NCBI GenBank assembly: GCA_964533785.1
Contig: CAZHNG010000261.1
Coordinates: 1-9,821, forward strand
Reading direction: 5' to 3'
From: JANQRV01 sp964533785
GTDB lineage: Bacteria; Bacteroidota; Bacteroidia; Chitinophagales; Saprospiraceae
Length of the DNA: 9,821 nt
A model generated the notes under the pieces. That model was not told the origin of the DNA. It saw only the letters and a list, made by a program, of their open reading frames with translations, and did no database searches. Positions within the stretch are counted from its first letter, which is position 1; each line of letters begins with the position of its first letter. Below are positions 6,853 through 9,821 of this stretch, piece after piece. A program made the translations under genes and the position numbers.

Positions 6853-6884
6853 TTTGTCAGTCAAAATAAGTGAAATTATTTTTT
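6853..6884 (+). promoter_or_regulatory. Candidate promoter of the M48 protease gene
   Basis: TTTG at 6853-6856 is followed, after 20 bases, by TATTTTTT at 6877-6884. This fits the Bacteroidota -33 TTTG / -7 TAnnTTTG arrangement with one mismatch in the last position. Transcription would begin about 15 bases before the ATG at 6905 and after the alternative in-frame start at 6848, which supports choosing 6905. Confidence 0.35.
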
Positions 6885-6904
6885 TAGTTGAAAAAGAAAA
6901 GAAT

Positions 6905-8377
6905 ATGAAGCAAAAAGTTATGCTCCTCTCGATACATGCGGTGCTTTTGCTGAGCATTGCTTTGTTTATAACAGCTTGTGCCGTTAATCCGGTATCAGGT
7001 AAGAAGGAATTAATGCTGATGACGAAGGACCAGGAAAGGGCACTGGGTTTGCAGTATGACCCGAGTGTAATTGCCAGTTTTGGATTGTACGAAGATGAGC
7101 AGTTGCAAAATTTCATTAATCTGAAAGGGAAGGAGATGGGAAAAATTTCTCACCGTCCGGATCTAGACTATCAATTCCGGGTATTGGATTCGCCGGTGGT
7201 AAATGCATTTGCGGTGCCGGGTGGATTTGTTTATTTCACCCGTGGCATAATGGCACATTTCAATAACGAAGCAGAGTTTGCCGGGGTATTGGGGCACGAA
7301 ATCGGTCACATCACAGCAAGACATTCTGCGAGCCAGCAAAGTAAGCAGATGCTTGCGCAATTAGGGTTGATTGCCGGGGTCGCTCTTTCGGAGGATTTTC
7401 GACAATACGCAGGTATTGCCCAGCAAGGATTAGGTTTATTGTTTTTGAAGTTTGGTCGTGATGATGAATCACAGGCGGATACGCTTGGTGTGGTTTACTC
7501 TACCCAAATAGGGTACAATGCCCACGAAATGGCTGATTTTTTTCAAACTTTGAAGCGTATGAGGGACAAGAGTGGTCAGCAAGTTCCCACGTTTCTCTCT
7601 ACTCACCCTGACCCTGCCAATCGCTATGACCGAGTACATGCTTATGCAGAAAAGTACCGAGCAAAATTCAACCTTTCTACAAACGACCTTAAAGTAAACC
7701 AGGATGAATATCTGCGTATGATCGATGGACTCGTTTATGGTGAGGATCCCAGACAAGGCTATTTTGAAAATGGATATTTCTATCACCCGGTAATGGAATT
7801 CCAATTTCCTGTTCCTGCGGGCTGGCAAACCGCCAATAGTCCCCAGCAAGTCCAAATGGCACCTAGTAATGGCAAAGCTGCATTGATTTTAACAATTCCC
7901 CAAGGCAGCAACCCAACAGAAGCTGCCAGAAACTTTATCCAGCAAAACCAGGTTCAGGTCATTAGTCAACAGCAAACGGAAGTGAACGGCTATCCTGCTT
8001 ATGCCTTTATCGGCGACCAGGTCAATCAGCAAAACGGCACGAAGATCCGTTCGATCACCTATATGATCCAATACAATAACATCATTCTTCAATTTAGCGG
8101 GTTAGCAATGGCAACAGATTATGCCAATTACGAACGATTTTTTGTTAATTCCATCACTAGGTTCAATAAACTTACGGATCCGTCTAAACTTAATCGTCAG
8201 CCCGAAAGAATAAAGATCGTATCGGTTAAAAACACCAGCTCCTTCCAAAATGCCCTGGGCTCTTTTAACATTCCTAACGACCGCCACGAAGAACTCGCGG
8301 TACTGAATGGGAGGCAGTTGAACGAGCAAGTCACTCAGGGAACTTTGATTAAAATCGTGAGCAAAGAAGCTAAATAG
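6905..8377 (+). CDS. M48-family zinc metalloprotease lipoprotein with C-terminal accessory domains
   Basis: A predicted envelope-anchored zinc endopeptidase of 490 residues. The frame opens at 6848, but the ATG at 6905 yields a proper lipoprotein signal ending FITAC (Cys25) followed by the family's typical AVNPVSGKKELML. The peptidase domain spans about 30-255: VVNAFAVPGGFVYFTRGI (98-115), zinc motif HEIGH (131-135) with catalytic Glu132, third zinc ligand Glu188 in DDESQAD, and STHPDPANR (232-240), as in BepA/LoiP-type proteases. Residues about 287-420 (YFENGYFYHPVMEFQFPVPAGW onward) resemble a PsbP/Mog1-like fold often fused to M48 enzymes. The tail 432-488 (PERIKIVSV to GTLIKIVS) looks like a small LysM-like module. 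Likely role: degrading or maturing misfolded outer-membrane or envelope proteins, by family analogy. All catalytic residues are present. Confidence 0.9.
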   Translation: MKQKVMLLSIHAVLLLSIALFITACAVNPVSGKKELMLMTKDQERALGLQYDPSVIASFGLYEDEQLQNFINLKGKEMGKISHRPDLDYQFRVLDSPVVNAFAVPGGFVYFTRGIMAHFNNEAEFAGVLGHEIGHITARHSASQQSKQMLAQLGLIAGVALSEDFRQYAGIAQQGLGLLFLKFGRDDESQADTLGVVYSTQIGYNAHEMADFFQTLKRMRDKSGQQVPTFLSTHPDPANRYDRVHAYAEKYRAKFNLSTNDLKVNQDEYLRMIDGLVYGEDPRQGYFENGYFYHPVMEFQFPVPAGWQTANSPQQVQMAPSNGKAALILTIPQGSNPTEAARNFIQQNQVQVISQQQTEVNGYPAYAFIGDQVNQQNGTKIRSITYMIQYNNIILQFSGLAMATDYANYERFFVNSITRFNKLTDPSKLNRQPERIKIVSVKNTSSFQNALGSFNIPNDRHEELAVLNGRQLNEQVTQGTLIKIVSKEAK

Positions 8378-8750
8378 TCTAGTAAATAGGACTGCAGATA
8401 CCAGAAAGTGTAAGTTTGATTATGAGGGACCTGATGCTTACGATCAGGACATCTATCGGCCCGATGCTTATTTTCGATCAGGACATTTTTCGGCCTGACT
8501 ATAACGTCAGAAGGGTAGAAACAAAGGGAAACTTATATTGCCCATCCACTCAACTAAATGCTTCCAGGGGGGAAAGAGGCGGTGGACAAACGTTCCAGGA
8601 ACGCATAAACTATCCGGCTGAGCGCTCCGTAGATTATCTGGATTGATAATAAAGCTCTAACAGATAATTTACAGAGCGTCATTTAAAAGCCTATAAAAAT
8701 TGTATTATTGCCTGGATTCAAGTTAGGCTATAAAAAAGTAGCTTCCAATT
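8378..8750. other. Intergenic gap between protease and channel genes
   Basis: No convincing gene. An open frame at 8416-8646 gives a 76-residue product from a TTG start with no recognisable domain and is not accepted. The left part contains the tandem repeat at 8432-8495. Near the right end, GCTCT (8654-8658) can pair with AGAGC (8673-8677), and a GCCTATAAAAA-like word occurs at 8689 and again, as GGCTATAAAAA, at 8727. No clear TAnnTTTG promoter is seen before the channel gene. Confidence 0.45.
8432..8495 (+). repeat. Imperfect tandem direct repeat, about 30 and 33 bp
   Basis: The word GATGCTTA (8433-8440 and 8463-8470) is followed in both copies by CGATCAGGACAT-N-T-TCGGCC-like sequence (8441-8461 and 8475-8495), with four extra T bases (8471-8474) in the second copy. 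The four-base insertion changes the frame: translated in separate frames the copies read YDQDIYRPDAY and FDQDIFRPDYN. This suggests a coding repeat broken by a frameshift, but no surrounding gene is recognisable. Confidence 0.55.
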
Positions 8751-9560
8751 ATGTCGCGCGAACGAAGACGTCAAAGCTTATTGGTTAGTTTTTTCCTTTC
8801 AGAACGGGCAATGATGACCGTAATTTTAATAAATGCGGTGGTTATTTTCCTAATGTATTTCCCCGATTTTCACAATAATTGGCTACTCAAAAGGTTAGAT
8901 GAGCTCATCATCGTCATCTTCATTATTGAGGCGATCGTAAAGCTTAGTGTTTTGGGAGCTAGGATGTACTTCTCCAACGCGTGGAACAGATTTGACTTTT
9001 TTATTGTTGTTGCCAGCCTTCCTTCCTTATTGGTCAATTTCATAAATATTCCCGATACCTCTTTGCTATTGATTTTAAGGTTGTTCAGGTTGCTACGGCT
9101 CATCCGGTTTATCAATTTCGTACCACATATTGGAAAAATAATAGCAGGTTTGACCCGTGCCATCAAAGCATCGGTTTTCGTGCTTATGGCATTGCTTTTC
9201 TTGAACTTCCTTTTAGCCATTTTCACCTGTCATTTTTACGCGGATTTGGCGCCAAAATATTTCGGTGACCCCTTACTTTCAGCCTATTCTATTTTCCAAA
9301 TGTTCACTGTGGAGGGATGGAACGAAATCCCCGCTTATATTGCCGACAAAATGGATAATCCTTTTTTTGAGTGGATAACCCGGCTCTATTTTGTCATCAT
9401 CGTACTCATTGGAGGGATATTCGGCATGTCGCTCGCGAATGCCGTATTTGTAGACGAAATGACCGTAGACAATAATGAGACTTTGGAAAAGAAGATAGAT
9501 GTGTTGCAACAGCAGATAGAAGAAATTAGAAACATGTTAAATGAACGTAACACCCAATAG
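8751..9560 (+). CDS. Voltage-gated cation channel, NaChBac/CavMr-like (ion_trans family), with EGW filter
   Basis: A single-domain six-transmembrane channel subunit of 269 residues, expected to form tetramers in the inner membrane. Approximate segments: S1 21-37, S2 48-68 (Glu60 as a possible gating countercharge), S3 79-97 (Asn79, Asp82), S4 104-122 with four gating arginines spaced by three (110, 113, 116, 119), S5 137-160, pore helix 177-186, S6 207-233. The selectivity filter reads T186-V-E-G-W-N-E-I193. Bacterial sodium channels usually have TLESW; Gly after the filter Glu is the form in the prokaryotic calcium channel CavMr and in repeats I and III of eukaryotic Cav channels. The C terminus (about 240-265, LEKKIDVLQQQIEEIRNML) is a coiled coil, as in the bacterial Nav family, probably assisting tetramer assembly. 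ATG at 8751 gives a normal-length N terminus; no Shine-Dalgarno is seen. It appears monocistronic. Confidence 0.92.
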   Translation: MSRERRRQSLLVSFFLSERAMMTVILINAVVIFLMYFPDFHNNWLLKRLDELIIVIFIIEAIVKLSVLGARMYFSNAWNRFDFFIVVASLPSLLVNFINIPDTSLLLILRLFRLLRLIRFINFVPHIGKIIAGLTRAIKASVFVLMALLFLNFLLAIFTCHFYADLAPKYFGDPLLSAYSIFQMFTVEGWNEIPAYIADKMDNPFFEWITRLYFVIIVLIGGIFGMSLANAVFVDEMTVDNNETLEKKIDVLQQQIEEIRNMLNERNTQ

Positions 9561-9604
9561 TATGATGTTCAGTTTGGTTGATTTTATGTGCCCGTATCTG
9601 TATG

Positions 9605-9773
9605 CTAGTGCTTTGGGAATAAAGTCATTAATACTTAAGTTGAAGTTATTTTTCAACTAATCGAGGCGAAGGTTCGCGACTTTAGCCGTAGCTAAAGGAG
9701 CGGTTCTCCAACGAAGAGTAGTTGGAAAAGAACAAAACTTGGGGTGTTAAGGATTTTGTTCCCAAGGCACTAG
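9605..9773 (+). ncRNA. Large folded inverted-repeat element, candidate structured RNA
   Basis: A 22-pair closing stem joins 9605-9626 with 9752-9773. Nineteen pairs are Watson-Crick and the three others (9612-9766, 9620-9758, 9624-9754) are all G.U when read as plus-strand RNA. After a 7-base bulge, CTTAA (9634-9638) can pair with TTAAG (9747-9751). Enclosed hairpins follow in series: AGTTGAA/TTCAACT (9638-9658), GCGAA/TTCGC (9666-9677), CTTTAGC/GCTAAAG with loop CGTA (9680-9697), GAG/CTC (9698-9708) and TCCAAC/GTTGGA (9707-9726). An alternative 11-pair stem links 9649-9659 with 9719-9729. It starts 45 bases after the channel stop codon, so it may be that message's 3' region, an independent RNA, or a palindromic mobile element. 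No target duplication flanks it and no known RNA family is recognised. Confidence 0.55.
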
Positions 9774-9807
9774 TGCGTCAGGAATAAAATTTCTGCGCAA
9801 TAAATGC

Positions 9808-9815
9808 TATCTTTG
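9808..9815 (+). promoter_or_regulatory. Candidate -7 promoter box directed out of the window
   Basis: TATCTTTG is an exact match to the Bacteroidota -7 consensus TAnnTTTG and sits about 35 bases after the folded element. No clear -33 TTTG lies at the usual distance. If real, transcription would begin near the last base of the window and serve a gene beyond it. Confidence 0.4.
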
Positions 9816-9821
9816 TTCTTT

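Noticed and set aside
7469..7855. A 128-residue minus-strand open frame inside the M48 gene.
   Set aside because: Antisense to conserved protease sequence with no family features.
8416..8646. A 76-residue ORF beginning with TTG.
   Set aside because: It has no domain or good start, and it crosses the two repeat copies in a frame that fits only one of them.
8751..9560. Identification as a potassium channel.
   Set aside because: There is no TVGYG-type filter; the pore has TVEGW, and the C-terminal coiled coil fits the bacterial Nav/Cav family.
9661..9730. A tRNA-like set of three or four arms, including GGTTCGCGAC resembling a T-loop.
   Set aside because: Arm lengths, spacing and the acceptor stem do not fit a tRNA, and no anticodon arm can be placed.

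Overview
The window looks like a chromosomal segment of a Bacteroidota bacterium, most likely a Saprospiria/Lewinella-type relative. This rests on protein style (FeoB, M48 lipoprotein and amidase variants), moderate GC, an absence of clear Shine-Dalgarno sites before most starts, and matches to the Bacteroidota -7 promoter box (TAnnTTTG). The taxon is inferred, not proven. No rRNA, tRNA, CRISPR array or transposase gene is visible.

Layout. Bases 1-309 are non-coding and rich in stem-loops, including a GC-rich folded element (69-141). A minus-strand feoAB ferrous-iron uptake operon follows (310-2708), with a candidate promoter and palindromic operator just upstream. Divergent from it is a secreted amidase-signature lipoprotein (2951-4615), whose 3' end overlaps by 9 bases the convergent glycerate 2-kinase gene (4607-5728, minus). 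A hairpin-rich intergenic stretch (5729-6017) separates the kinase from a small Spy/CpxP-like lipoprotein (6018-6431, minus). The divergent gap 6432-6904 carries a 156-bp MITE-like insertion with 8-bp target duplications, and a possible 35-residue ORF. An M48 metalloprotease lipoprotein (6905-8377) and, after a 373-bp gap with a short tandem repeat, a voltage-gated cation channel (8751-9560) follow on the plus strand. The window closes with a large folded inverted-repeat element (9605-9773) and a promoter box pointing out of the window.

Function. FeoA and FeoB form one iron transport unit. The Spy-like lipoprotein and the M48 protease are both predicted envelope lipoproteins and may serve envelope quality control; their divergent arrangement makes shared regulation possible but does not prove it. 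The amidase and kinase look like independent metabolic genes. I see no multi-gene defence or biosynthetic system.

Most notable: the channel's pore sequence TVEGWNEI, which has the EGW signature of calcium-selective filters; the 9605-9773 element, whose 22-pair closing stem has three mismatches that are all G.U wobbles on the plus strand; the MITE-like element with subterminal heptad repeats; and recurring clusters of short adjacent hairpins in several intergenic regions.
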